NCBI GenBank assembly: GCA_946902875.1
Contig: OX336339.1
Span: 1,854,397 to 1,918,396 of the forward strand
Source: Nematopogon swammerdamellus
Taxonomy: Eukaryota; Arthropoda; Insecta; Lepidoptera; Adelidae
Direction: 5' to 3'
DNA length: 64,000 nt
Every line of letters starts with the position of its first letter. Position 1 is the first letter of the stretch. The notes beneath the pieces are model-generated. The model was not told where the DNA came from and made no database searches. It worked only from the letters and a program-made list of their open reading frames with translations. Below, in pieces: positions 45,055-55,065 of the stretch. The translations under genes and the position numbers were made by a program.

Positions 45055-45914
45055 TTTTTTTTTTTTTTTTTTTTTTTATTGCTACCGAACTGGGTGGCTC
45101 TGTCCGAGGTCGCAACCTCAGGCGCAGCCAATTTCACCCCCGAGGAGGTGCCAGTCCGGCTTGGAGGTGGACTAATGTTGCTGGGGAAAGGCTATTAACC
45201 CGCGATTTGAAGATCTGTGGATTGTAGGAGTGGGGGAAGATATTTCCTGGGAGCCCGTTCCACACCTTTGCAGTGCGGCACAAGAACGATTTAGAGAATC
45301 GTGCAGTTCGAAGAACTCTTCTGTCGACTACAAACGGGTGTTCCGCGAGAGTATGGCGGGTTTGGCGAAGGCGAACAGGAGGAGGAGGGATAAGGGAAGC
45401 AAGTTCGTCAGAGCAGCGGCCATAGTAGTACCGATAAAACAGGCTCAATGACCCAACGATACGTCTGTGCTTTAGAGGTTGAAGGTCCTTTGTGAGTACG
45501 GAGTCACCAATGAGGCGAATGGCTCGTCGCTGAATAGAATCCAAGGCTGAAAGAAGGTACTCAGGGGAACCCTCCCAAAGATGACTGCAATATTCCATCA
45601 CCGGTCTTACTTGTGCTTTGTAGAGTGTAAGCAGTTGGACCGGCGTGAAAAACCGCCGACAGCGGTAAAGGACTCCTAATTTTCGAGACGCTAGTTTCGC
45701 CTTGGACTCTATGAACGATCGAAACCCAACGTCCCTGGACACCTCCATACCCAGGACGCCCAGACTACCATCGTTGGGGACTTGGCTGCCCTGAAAAGTG
45801 GCTTGGAGAGGAAACGGATCAGCCTTAGTAGAGAAGGCACAAGCTTGCGTCTTGGCTACGTTGAAGTTGACCAAGTTCTTCTTCCCCCAAGAGGATACTT
45901 TTTCGAGAACCTGG
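45055..45914 (-). mobile_element. 5'-truncated LINE nested in an older repeat, with target-site duplication
   Basis: The minus-strand element ends in poly(A), seen as T's at 45055-45078. It is flanked by ttcat at 45050-45054 and 45915-45919. Removing it restores 'aaatgcttcatactcttttcggtagatggcg', which matches the uninterrupted copy of the host repeat near 16221-16250. Such clean edges show target-primed reverse transcription and a recent event. Confidence 0.88.
45134..45914 (-). pseudogene. LINE reverse transcriptase C-terminal fragment
   Basis: About 260 open codons: SSWGKKNLVNFNVAKTQACA, LYRCRRFFTPVQLLTLYKAQ, VRPVMEYCSHLWEGSP, LDSIQRRAIRLIGD and CRTAKVWNGLPGNIFP. These are the thumb and C-terminal motifs of Jockey/CR1-type ORF2 proteins. 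The catalytic domain is missing because of 5' truncation; the apparent Met lies in the flanking duplication and is not a start. Related fragments occur at 12780-12945, 25110-25190 and 28420-28612. Confidence 0.85.
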
Positions 45915-46261
45915 TTCATACTCTTTTCGGTAGATGGCGCACATATACTTTTTAGTTTCTTCTATGGGGACCCCTTGAATTTTTTACTTTCTCTTATTTT
46001 TATTATTTGTTGTTGTATCGGCCATAATAACACGTATTCTGTGAAAGTTTCAATGGGCTACCTATTACGGTTCAAGAGATACAGCCCTCGGTCGGGCAGT
46101 TGGACAGACATACGGACAGACGGCGTAGGCTTTGTAATAGAGTCCTGTACGACAGATACGAAACTCTAAAAACAATAAAAAGAGAGCCATTGCATTGGTA
46201 AGACACAATAAGACATAAATGCTGAACACAGCCAGCTCACCGACTGTCAGCACGGCCGCCA

Positions 46262-46417
46262 TCACTGGGTGATGCGCAGGCGCCGGCAGCGGCGCTGCTT
46301 CTTCCTGCTGGCGACTCTTCGCTCCAGCATCAGGGCAGCCGTGCTGGCGCCGCCCAGCGCGCGTCCGCCCCGCGCCGCCTCCGCCGCGCCGTCGCCGTCG
46401 CGTCTGCTGGTATCCTT
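46262..46417 (-). CDS. Peripherin/RDS-like tetraspanin, candidate last exon (basic C-terminal tail)
   Basis: The acceptor is cgttcgacag|AAG; 51 codons then TGA, phase 0, matching exon 3. It reads KDTSRRDGDGAAEAARGGRA, then STAALMLERRVASRKKQRRC and RRLRITQ-stop. GC content is high in a repeat-rich AT setting. With the other exons the protein would be 371 residues, close to the roughly 350 usual for peripherins. The tail has no diagnostic motif, and another frame is also open here (GYQQTRRRRR...), so the assignment rests on phase, position and composition. Confidence 0.42.
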   Translation of the reverse strand, partial: KDTSRRDGDGAAEAARGGRALGGASTAALMLERRVASRKKQRRCRRLRITQ

Positions 46418-46737
46418 CTGTCGAACGAGGACGCCAAGAACGTGAGAAAAGGAGCGCACCATAGATATACACATCCCTGGCGCCAAGAACGTTAGAGGTA
46501 GGGACGTCGGACCTTCCCCGCGCCAGCCTAACACGATATTTGTAAAAGCGTACAAATAACATTCGTTACCAACCAATCAGAGCGCGATACCACCCGATAC
46601 CACCCAATCAGAGCGCGCGCCGTCCCCTCCGCTACCCGCGGAGCTCGGCGAGGCTGGTTCTCATATAAGCATTGGACAGTCCGACGTCCAACCTCTTCTA
46701 ACGTTCTTGCCTGGCGCCGCGTGCCCTAAACTTTTTA

Positions 46738-46862
46738 TGGAAGCTAACACTGTTGGCTACATCACCTACTACATCCGTGATGTCAGCCCATAACACCTCG
46801 GTGAACTAGGTGCCGTATCTGTACTTACTGCTTCCCTTCGGTCGGGCCGGCTACGCTGAACT
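46738..46862 (-). repeat. SINE 3' fragment (same family), reverse
   Basis: 'ggctacatcacctactacatc' and 'gatgtcagcccataacacc' mark the 3' end of the family on the minus strand; cut off after 'gctacgctgaact'. Confidence 0.65.
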
Positions 46863-46954
46863 AAAAAAAAAATAATAAAATCCTAAAGGCAAAACAATAG
46901 GCCTTTCTATTCGGGAGTGATGTGTGAGAAATGACCGTCCCAGTCTATTAGATC

Positions 46955-47390
46955 CAACGAGGTAAGTGTTATGCTTTACTAGAACTATCGCTACGATTAA
47001 AGATACAGAGAAACGGCGTCCCATCAGCTGAGGTATGAGGTAAGGTAGCGGGGAGGCGGAGCGCAGAGCCGAGCGGTAGAGGGGAGCTCGCCCGGGGCGG
47101 GAAGCGACCGGGGGTGGCGCTAGCGGGCGGTGAGAGGTGCTCGTGCGGGGCGGGAAGCGAGCGGGAGAGGGGCTAGCGGCCGGTAAGCGACAATGCCAGC
47201 CAAGGCCAACCCAGCATGTACAAACGGGCATAATGACTGGCGCGAGATGCACGCGGTGGTGGCGCGTGCGAGTTCAGCCGCTCGCGATCGACTAGTTTGG
47301 ATGTGCCCCGATTCTTAAATTGTGCCTCAACTCGGCGGAGCAATGCCCGTTGCCCGAGTAAGAGCTCTAGTAAAACATAATACCTCGTTG
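46955..47390 (-). mobile_element. Same TIR family, copy 3, with 8-bp TSD
   Basis: TIRs caacgaggtaagtgttatgc / aacataatacctcgttg are flanked by attagatc (46947-46954) and attagatt (47391-47398). Reverse orientation. Sits in the intron between tetraspanin exons 3 and 4. Confidence 0.8.
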
Positions 47391-47421
47391 ATTAGATTAG
47401 TGGTAGCAGAGCGTAGATTAC

Positions 47422-47568
47422 ATTGTGTTGTGCCCGGCTGGAGTGTGCGGAGCGTGTGGAGGTGAGGGAGGGGAGGATCCAGCCCCGCGCCGCGCCCCCC
47501 GGCCGCCCCGCCAGCACCGCAGCCCGCGCGCTAGTCCGCAGCGCCTGAGTCATCAATAGTATCGCCAC
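47422..47568 (-). CDS. Peripherin/RDS-like tetraspanin, exon 3 (end of TM4, cytoplasmic tail)
   Basis: A GC-rich island on the minus strand lies between acceptor ttgattgaag|GTG and donor CACAAT|gtaatc, 49 codons, phase 0. It reads VAILLMTQALRTSARAAVLA, then GRPGGAARGWILPSLTSTRS. Joined to exon 2, TM4 becomes FTIATVILEVAILLMTQALR followed by TS. This resembles the 'FEV.I.....LQTS' end of TM4 in vertebrate peripherins, including the in-membrane glutamate at the junction. The model is inferred from phase and motif; the 3' edge is uncertain because the donor is weak. A 436-bp TIR element sits directly after it. Confidence 0.55.
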
Positions 47569-47611
47569 CTTCAATCAAAGCAAACAGTCACTTTTTTTTA
47601 TAGAAAAAAAA

Positions 47612-47978
47612 ATATAGAAACAAATGCGAGTTTTACTCGCGCGCGGAGGTTTCCGCATCTATCTGCTATCATTATTATCCGCCTATCTTTCGTCTTTCAA
47701 CAATGCAATGTATAAAAGCCTGTGGCGCCATCTATTATTCAATAGTGTAACTAATCTATTTTTGGGACATTTGTTGTATGGTAGCCCCCCTTGATTTTTA
47801 ACATTTTCTTATTTTTCTTATTTGTTGTTATATCCGCCATAGGAACACATATTCTGTGAAAATTTCAACGGGCTACCTATTATGGTTCAAGAGATACAGC
47901 CCTCGGTCAGACGGACGGACGGACGGACGGCGGAGGCTTAGTAATAGGCTTCCGTACCGGATACGGAAATCTAAAAAA
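47612..47978 (+). repeat. Variant of the 'gagtcgaactcgcgcaccg' repeat
   Basis: 'caaatgcgagttttactcgc', 'ttcaacgggctacctattat', (ggac)n and 'gatacggaaatctaaaaaag'. It follows tetraspanin exon 3 acceptor sequence on the opposite strand, so it is in intron 2 of that gene. Confidence 0.65.
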
Positions 47979-47983
47979 GCACG

Positions 47984-48251
47984 ACCGAATCAGCCTCAGA
48001 GTAATCGGTGTTACGCTGCAAGTACTCTTGTATATTACAGCACAAAAGCAACCACAACGTTTAGAAAAGTATTCGGACAAGATAACTTTTAAGCAGCAAG
48101 TAAAGTGACTCGGTGGAAAGACCACGCCAAGGTGAGAGGTGGCTACCCCCCCCCCCTGTCGCCCTTTAGCACGGCATCTAGTCCTTATCCCTTAGTCGCC
48201 TTTTACGACATGCACGGGGAGACATGCACTGGGGCTATTCTTTATGAATAT
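47984..48251 (-). repeat. Reverse-strand repeat copy interrupted by the LINE
   Basis: 'gcacaaaagcaaccacaacg' to 'gacatgcacggggagacatg'. Its continuation lies beyond the LINE at 53615, as shown by the uninterrupted copy at 54255-54830. Confidence 0.7.
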
Positions 48252-48553
48252 AAAGAATTCATCATTCGTATTGCTGGCAAGGTGTACGGACGTGTTTTCT
48301 GTGTTTTGGCGCTGTCCGCTGTCCGGTCTTCCGCTGTCCGCTGACCGCTGTCCTTCTCGCACCTGCGTAATCTCGGTGAACGGGTGAGCCACCACTCCCC
48401 CCAAACGCAGAACCGGTTTTGGTGATATCTTCGTGCGAATTGAGTGCGCCATTCTGGCCGGACCATCTACACTTGCGCTGTCTGTCTTCATCTTCTTCGT
48501 CTTCATCTATATAACTCTTACACTGCTGTCGGCATCCTGCATCTTCGCTTATC

Positions 48554-49852
48554 ATGGCGACGTGTGGAGCCTGTCCCAATGAGCTGGGGAGCGAAGAAAC
48601 CATATGTTGCAATTCCTGCGGGCAGGCCTATCACGTTGACTGCGTCAGGCTTCCGGGATCTGGCTTAGCGAAGCGAACCAGGGCCACCAGGTCGGCAAAG
48701 AGCGACTGGACGTGTGCAGACTGCGCTGCAAAGGAGAGGATGCACGGTGGAACTTTTAACAGTCCCAAACCGAAAAACTCTGGCTCCTCATCACCGGCGG
48801 CGCAAGAATCTCCAACAACGGTCCTCTCGACTACACCTTTCTCGACGCCGATTGGGAGCCCGCTGCCGAACACAAAGATATCCAAGACCGCTGGCCTTAA
48901 ACTTCAGATCCCGGCTTCGGGCACCGCCGCAGCTCAAGCGGCCACTGACTCTGGCCCTCGCGACTTCAAGAAAGGAAGCAAGTCACTGCCTAAGAAGAAC
49001 CCCCAGACTATGGAGGAGGACTTGGAGGCATCTCCCATACCGACGACGGATCAGCGGTCGGAATATCTGGTACGGCACATAGATAGGAAGATGGAAAAGC
49101 TGGCTGATCGCTGCACACGGCGAATGGACGAATGCGCTCAGCGAGTTGAGTCCAAATTCGCTGAATTGATGGCGTCGGTTCAGTTCGTGAGCGACAGGTT
49201 GGACGACTTCGAGAAGAGGTACGATGGCATTCCGGCGACTATTAAATCTCTAAAACATGACCACGAGAAAGAGATCTCCGACTTGAAGCGGGAGCTGGCT
49301 ACTGTCAGAGAGCGCCAGGAGGACATCGAGCAGCAGGCGCGGCATTGCAACATAGAAATCCAGGGCATACCGGAGCGTAAAGGGGAGAACCTCGTGAGTG
49401 TCGTGCTAGACTTATGCACCGCCGTCGGCGTTCCCATAGCGACGAGTGACTTAGTTGCCGTGCACCGAGTTCCGCACAATATGACGCAGCGAGGCGATGC
49501 CGGCGGAGCGGGCGCGAGCGGCCCTGCCGCTAGTGTAGGTAGGCCGAAAAATATCATTGCAAAGATGCCTACTCGCGTAATACGTGATAATATAATATCT
49601 GCTGTAAGAATGCGCCGCGGTCTTACCACTGAACAATTGAAACTCAATTGTCCTGCTCAAAAAGTTTATGTAAACGAGCACCTAACGCTTCAGAGAAAAT
49701 TGTTATTTCGTCAGGTTAGGGAGAGGTGTGCACTACACAAGTACAGGTTCGCATGGATCAAGCACGGGTCGATTCTTGTTCGGAAGGACGACGACCCCCA
49801 CTCCAAGGTCACATCTATTAGAAGTGTTGATGATCTGGTTAGGATCGTTTAA
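48554..49852 (+). CDS. LINE ORF1: PHD-type zinc finger plus coiled coil and FP-like domain
   Basis: 432 residues. The N-terminus (residues about 5-62) has a C4HC3-type pattern: CGACPNE, ICCNSCGQAYHVDC, WTCADC. This PHD-like finger is known from ORF1 of several CR1/Jockey-group LINEs. A proline/serine linker follows. Residues about 170-270 form a charged coiled coil (RKMEKLADRCTRRMDECAQR), then 'NIEIQGIPERKGENL', an ORF1p-like RNA-binding segment. The C-terminus (VYVNEHLTLQRKLLFRQVRE and RFAWIKHGSILVRKD) matches the FP domain family found in insect LINE ORF1s. The role is RNA binding and particle formation. It is followed by a 413-bp spacer before ORF2. Confidence 0.85.
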   Translation: MATCGACPNELGSEETICCNSCGQAYHVDCVRLPGSGLAKRTRATRSAKSDWTCADCAAKERMHGGTFNSPKPKNSGSSSPAAQESPTTVLSTTPFSTPIGSPLPNTKISKTAGLKLQIPASGTAAAQAATDSGPRDFKKGSKSLPKKNPQTMEEDLEASPIPTTDQRSEYLVRHIDRKMEKLADRCTRRMDECAQRVESKFAELMASVQFVSDRLDDFEKRYDGIPATIKSLKHDHEKEISDLKRELATVRERQEDIEQQARHCNIEIQGIPERKGENLVSVVLDLCTAVGVPIATSDLVAVHRVPHNMTQRGDAGGAGASGPAASVGRPKNIIAKMPTRVIRDNIISAVRMRRGLTTEQLKLNCPAQKVYVNEHLTLQRKLLFRQVRERCALHKYRFAWIKHGSILVRKDDDPHSKVTSIRSVDDLVRIV

Positions 49853-50265
49853 TGACAAGTATCGACTTAATCTAATTTATTTATCTCCTTACAGAGACCT
49901 GAATCTGTTTGCCTGCACCCCTCTCACTTGTTCGTGTTGTTGCTTCTTTATAAGTTATATTTTGCCTATATTATTTCTCATGCCTAATACCGTTACTCCC
50001 TTAGTTTTATCTATTACAGCTAAACACTCTCCAAATCTCATAACCACTACCTTTTATCGCTCACGGAGCAATACTCATCTTGAAAATGTAGAATATATTA
50101 AGTCAAACTATCCTTATGATATAATAACAAAATCATTTAATCCGTTCTATAACCATTTACATATCTCATTATATAAATTCCAATTGTATTTTATAGATCC
50201 CTCAATTATTTACAACTGTAAGAACTTAATTCGGATATATCTCTTACTACATTTCTTTTATAAAA

Positions 50266-53157
50266 ATGTGTGATACAAACTTAGTTATGTATTATCAAAA
50301 TTGTGCTGGACTCCGAACAAAACTCAACACTTTATACATGAGTATTATAAACTGCAGTTATGACGTCATTGTGTTGACTGAAACATGGCTTATACCTTCC
50401 ATAAACAGCTCAGAGTTTATGGACGATAGGTACGTTGTGTATCGGTGCGACAGAGACCGCGTAGCCTCGGGTCGGAAGGACGGTGGGGGGGTTCTGGTCG
50501 CTGTAAGGCGTGATCTACTCGCCGTACAGTTCGAGTTACTTGGCTGCGCTGTTGCCTCCGCCGCCGGTATCGATCTAGTTTGTGTCTTATTCACACTATC
50601 TCGGGGTGCTGGCGGCGGTGGAAATAAACTACTGCTATGTGCGACTTATATTCCGCCTGCGTATCCATTTGAGGCCTATGATAGTCATTTCGACTCACTT
50701 TTTCGGGCGTCTTCCGAGCTAGACTGTAGGTTGTGTTTGTTGGGCGATTATAACATTCCGGAGATAGGGTGGAAGCTCTGTGACGGCGGGTTCTGCTGTC
50801 CTGACGACTCAGCTTCACACGACTCGCGTGTCTCCAGACTACTCGTGAACTCATTATCATTGATGTCGGTTGATCAATATAATACATATCGTAATGTTAA
50901 TGGCCGCATTCTGGATTTGCTTTTGTGTAACTTTAAATGTGTGATGTTGCCGGTTCCCGATGCGCTTGTACCACCGGACCGTCACCATCCACACTTTCTG
51001 TGTACACTTCATGTCTTGCCCGAGACTACGCTCATGCGTAACTCCGCTCCTAGGTTTAAGTTCCGACAGGCGAATTACGTCGAAATTAGGTCGGCTATTA
51101 TGAATGTGGACTGGATAGCGGAACTGTCACATTTGTCCGCTGATCGCGCAGTCGATATTTTTTACGATAAACTATATGAAATTATCAGAACTCACGTCCC
51201 ACTTAAAACAAAAAATATATCTAATTGTGCAGCCTGGTTTACACCGGACCTGCGTCGACTCTTTAGACGCAAGAGTAAGGCCTGGCTCAGACTAAAAACA
51301 TATGGTAACAACGCATCTGACTACGAGGTGTTCTCAGTGCTGCGTGAGTCTTTTAAAGTCGCCTCGGCCAAATGCTATAAAGAATACATGGCTCGGCTAG
51401 AGGACGGTATCTCCACGAATATAAAAAGTTTTTGGACCTATGTGTCGAGCCGTAGAAAGGGTAGTGCGTACCCCGCGTCCATGCGTCATGAGGGCCACTC
51501 CTGTGACATATGTCCAGTTGACATATGTAACATGTTTTCGTCGTACTTCAAATCGGTCTACGAACCCTCAACACTCAACTGGGACACTTGGGCCCAACCA
51601 CCTGATCCTGCTTCCACCAATAAATCATTAGACTCGCTATATCTTAACTCTCAAACCATACTAAAAAAATTACGTTCGCTGAACATTAATAAGGGGGCGG
51701 GTCCTGACTCAATTGAACCATTTTTCTTGGTTCAGGTCGCTGAGGTAATAACATGTCCATTATACATTATATTCAACAAATGCCTATCGGAAGGCGTGTT
51801 TCCCACTCCTTGGAAAATTGCCAGTATCACACCTGTTCATAAGAGTGGGTCCAAAAGCGAAGTCACCAACTATAGACCTATATCTATACTGTCGGCCTTG
51901 TCTAAGCTTTTTGAGAAGCTAGTTCACCAAGCTATATATCCTCTATTCCACAACAATCTACTGCCTGAACAGCATGGTTTTGTAAAAAAACGCTCAACTA
52001 ACAGTAATCTTTTAATTTATTCAAATTACCTCTTTAAGGGTTTAGATGGTAATGCTCAGATTGATGCTGTGTACACGGATTTCCAAAAGGCTTTCGACAA
52101 GGTCGACCACGAGATACTTCTCCAAAAGATAGCTTTTAATGGCATTAAAGGTAACCTTCTACGCTGGTTCGCATCCTACATATCCAACCGTAGGCAGCGC
52201 GTCATCGTAAATGGGTACTATTCTGAATATATCACCGTTACCTCTGGAGTGCCTCAAGGTTCGATTCTGGGACCCTTCCTCTTTATTCTCTTCTTAAACG
52301 ATGTCTCCACCTGTTTCACCTCTTGTCAATATCTGGTTTATGCCGACGACATCAAAATATTTAAAACGATTCATAGTGAAGAGGACTGTATGGTCCTTCA
52401 AAGTGATTTAGATCGTTTTCATAATTACTCCACAGTCAACAAGATGCACTTGAGTCTCCCAAAATGCAAGGTGATTTCTTTTACTAAGAAAAGAAAAGCA
52501 ATTTCTTTTACCTATTCGATCGGTGGCTGCATTCTTCAGTCGGTGGATTCCATTCGCGATCTGGGAGTAATATTTGACTCAAAACTTCATTTTGATAAGC
52601 ACGTGGAAACCATCATCAATCGTGCCTACCAAATGATGGGATTTGTACTCCGGTCGACTTGTCAATTTAAGCGTATATCCACATATATGTTGCTCTACAG
52701 ATCCTTGATTAAATCTCAGTTGGAATATGCGGTATCGGTGTGGAATCCGCTGTTTGAAAAATATTCCCAGTCAATAGAAATGATTCAGCGTAAGTTCCTA
52801 AAAACTGTTCATCGACGCTTGTGTGGTGCACCGCTGTCTTATTCTGCCCACCTAGAGAAGTTTTCTCAGATAACACTCCATAAGCGTCGTATTTTGTTGG
52901 ATATGTCCACACTATATAAAATTATGCGCTCTAGTTTTGACTGTCCGGCTTTGCTCAGCCAAATCGGTCTGCGTGTACCATCTCGTGCGACCAGGACTAC
53001 GCAACTCTTTTACGTAGGCCTTTGTCGTACCAATGCGGGCGTGCGTGCTCCCCTCAGACGGTTATGCCAGTCGTTCAATTACACTTGTAGTGATATTGAC
53101 ATTTTCTTCGTGAGTCCATTCACATTCAAAAAGGAAGTATTGAAAAAACTGCAATAA
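50266..53157 (+). CDS. LINE ORF2: apurinic-like endonuclease and reverse transcriptase
   Basis: 963 residues, no stops. The N-terminal APE-type endonuclease shows YYQNCAGLRTK, LTETWL, LLGDYNIPEIGW, NGRILDLLL and PPDRHHPHF, the expected Asn, Glu, Asp and His catalytic positions. The reverse transcriptase (about 500-760) shows NYRPISILS, YTDFQKAFDKVDHEIL, SGVPQGSILGPFLF and the catalytic YADD at 692-695, followed by a typical C-terminal region. It nicks genomic DNA and copies its own RNA at the nick. The start at ATG 50266 precedes the first endonuclease motif by only about nine residues, so the domain is complete. The clade inside CR1/Jockey cannot be fixed by eye. Confidence 0.93.
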   Translation: MCDTNLVMYYQNCAGLRTKLNTLYMSIINCSYDVIVLTETWLIPSINSSEFMDDRYVVYRCDRDRVASGRKDGGGVLVAVRRDLLAVQFELLGCAVASAAGIDLVCVLFTLSRGAGGGGNKLLLCATYIPPAYPFEAYDSHFDSLFRASSELDCRLCLLGDYNIPEIGWKLCDGGFCCPDDSASHDSRVSRLLVNSLSLMSVDQYNTYRNVNGRILDLLLCNFKCVMLPVPDALVPPDRHHPHFLCTLHVLPETTLMRNSAPRFKFRQANYVEIRSAIMNVDWIAELSHLSADRAVDIFYDKLYEIIRTHVPLKTKNISNCAAWFTPDLRRLFRRKSKAWLRLKTYGNNASDYEVFSVLRESFKVASAKCYKEYMARLEDGISTNIKSFWTYVSSRRKGSAYPASMRHEGHSCDICPVDICNMFSSYFKSVYEPSTLNWDTWAQPPDPASTNKSLDSLYLNSQTILKKLRSLNINKGAGPDSIEPFFLVQVAEVITCPLYIIFNKCLSEGVFPTPWKIASITPVHKSGSKSEVTNYRPISILSALSKLFEKLVHQAIYPLFHNNLLPEQHGFVKKRSTNSNLLIYSNYLFKGLDGNAQIDAVYTDFQKAFDKVDHEILLQKIAFNGIKGNLLRWFASYISNRRQRVIVNGYYSEYITVTSGVPQGSILGPFLFILFLNDVSTCFTSCQYLVYADDIKIFKTIHSEEDCMVLQSDLDRFHNYSTVNKMHLSLPKCKVISFTKKRKAISFTYSIGGCILQSVDSIRDLGVIFDSKLHFDKHVETIINRAYQMMGFVLRSTCQFKRISTYMLLYRSLIKSQLEYAVSVWNPLFEKYSQSIEMIQRKFLKTVHRRLCGAPLSYSAHLEKFSQITLHKRRILLDMSTLYKIMRSSFDCPALLSQIGLRVPSRATRTTQLFYVGLCRTNAGVRAPLRRLCQSFNYTCSDIDIFFVSPFTFKKEVLKKLQ

Positions 53158-53893
53158 TCTTAATTCATAATTTAGTTTGATTTAATGTATTCTTTGTATT
53201 GCATTTTTCATTCTTAAAGTGGATTGACATATATATTTGTATGTATATGTGTATGTGTGTGTATATGTGTTTGTAGCACAAGTGCACACTTCTCAACTAT
53301 TAATTCTGTTATTGTTTTACTTAGTAGGTATTTAGTGTATTAATTGATAAATTTATTAACTTACATAGGTAGGGTGTAGGTAGTTCTCGTTGTATATAAG
53401 TTTATATTTGTGTTTCTTCGTTTCTTCTTCTCTTCAAATCGTATTTACCTATTCTTTTTATGCTGCTTCTGTATCTTGCCAAAACTATAATGTTCATATT
53501 TGGGAAGCGCGGTGCTGGGGGCGCATATACATCTACTGTATGTTTAATGTGAATATTATATAATGTTGTGCTCCTGTTTGTACTTCCAATAAAATAAAAA
53601 AAAAAAAAAAAAAATATGAACTTATAAAGGAATATGATTGGCCTAGCGCGCACAAGAGAGCAGTAAGAGGAAGCGATACATGAAGAGACAAATAGTATTC
53701 TCGCCGTCTTTCTCCGCTCTACGAGAGGATTGTCGGTATTTCAAGCAAGGGGATGCCGGAGTTTTGGAGCATGATTGTCGAGAAAATACTTATCGAGCAT
53801 CATGTCTATCTAGTTCGGTACGGTCTTTGCCTTTAGCCTCGTCTGAAGATAAACTCTCTCTTGATTTGACTTACTTACTGCATTTTACCGACT

Positions 53894-54192
53894 GTTGGAG
53901 GCTGACCGTGGTTCGGATTCCACGTTAAACTGTAGGTCCCTTCCCTTCTTACCTTACTAGGTGGTAGGGTGTATCCCGGCCGGGTTGGTACCACCGCACT
54001 GAGCGAAACGTCGCGACGCGTCGGTCGAAACGGCTATGTACATAATTCGTGTTTTCCGTCCAGTTCAGTGTAGCCGGCGCGAAATGAAGGGAAGCACTGA
54101 CATGGCACCTAGTTCACCCGGTGTTATGGGCTGACATCACGGATGTTGTAGGTGATGTAGCAAACCGTGTCAAGTTTCCATAAAAAAAAAAA
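53894..54192 (+). repeat. tRNA/5S-headed SINE copy, 5'-truncated
   Basis: Starts within the head ('gactgttggaggctgaccgt') and runs to the A tail after 'gtcaagtttccat'. It is adjacent to the repeat into which the LINE inserted. Confidence 0.7.
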
Positions 54193-54254
54193 ATTGACTA
54201 GAAGCTGTCTCGTGTATGAGTATCAAATTCACAAGAATGAAAATGTACATAAAC

Positions 54255-54830
54255 ATAATATTCCGACAATCGGGGTAAGTAGAGTAATCGGTGTTGTGCT
54301 GCAAGTACTGTGGTTAGTTACAGCACAACAGCAACCACCACGTTTAGCCAACTATTCAGACAAGATAACTATCAAGCGGCAAGTAAGGCACGAGTGCCCA
54401 CCTGCTGCATGACTCGGTGGAAAGACCGCGCTAAGCCAAGGTGAGAGGTGGCTATCCTGTCGCCCTATAGCACGGCCTCTAGTCCTTATCCCTTAGTCGC
54501 CTTTTACAACATGCACGGGGAGACATGCAGTGGGGCTATTATTTATGAATATGAACTTATAAAGGAATATGATTGGCCTAGCGCGCACAAGAAAGCGGTA
54601 AGAGGAAGCGATACATGGCTCGATGTGAGGCTCTAATGTGTTAAAAAGAGACAAATAGTTTTCTCGCCGTCTTTCTCCGCTCTACGAGGATTGTCGGTAT
54701 TGCAAGGAAGGGATATAGGGGATAAGGGATAAGGGGATACCGGAGTTTTGGAGCATTATTGTCGAGAAAATACTTATCGAGCACCGCGTCTATCTAGTTC
54801 GGTACGGTCTTTGCCTTTAACCACAGCATA
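54255..54830 (-). repeat. Uninterrupted repeat copy serving as empty-site control for the LINE
   Basis: Contains in a row the sequences that flank the LINE: 'ggggctattatttatgaata' then 'tgaacttataaaggaatatg', followed by 'gcgcacaagaaagcggtaag' and 'cgccgtctttctccgctcta'. Related downstream segments occur at 39787-40340 and 53615-53850. Confidence 0.7.
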
Positions 54831-55065
54831 TATATGGCTAAAGCAGTATGGAAACTACGTACAAAACGATCGAAACGACGCACTCACACACACGCACACC
54901 TCAACAAGGCCCCGAAGCGAATGTCGCAAACAATCAGTCGCGGGTGCCGCCGCGTCCGAGTGGTCGTGTTTGTTTTTGTTGCATGCGCCACGGACAGTCC
55001 ACGATCTTTTAGAATGCAAAAAAATGTTTACAAACGTTTTTCGACTGCTGTCACTTTATATTAAC

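Larger units (their letters stand above)
44951..46172 (+). repeat. 'gagtcgaactcgcgcaccg' repeat split by a LINE
   Basis: Left part 44951-45054 ('aagtgcgagtcgaactcgcg'), right part 45915-46172 ('gttcaagagatacagccctc'). The split is the truncated LINE at 45055-45914. Confidence 0.75.
48252..53614 (+). mobile_element. Apparently intact CR1/Jockey-group LINE (5.4 kb)
   Basis: A non-LTR retrotransposon with two uninterrupted ORFs, ending in poly(A) (53595-53614) after an AATAAA at 53589. It sits inside an older repeat. The left flank ...tttatgaatat (to 48251) and right flank tatgaacttataaagg (from 53615) rejoin to match an uninterrupted copy at 54541-54570 (tttatgaatatgaacttata). This fixes both ends and gives a short target-site duplication (about 4 bp, atat). 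It lies in the tetraspanin's intron 2, in antisense to that gene. Open ORFs and a long poly(A) suggest a recent insertion. Confidence 0.9.
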
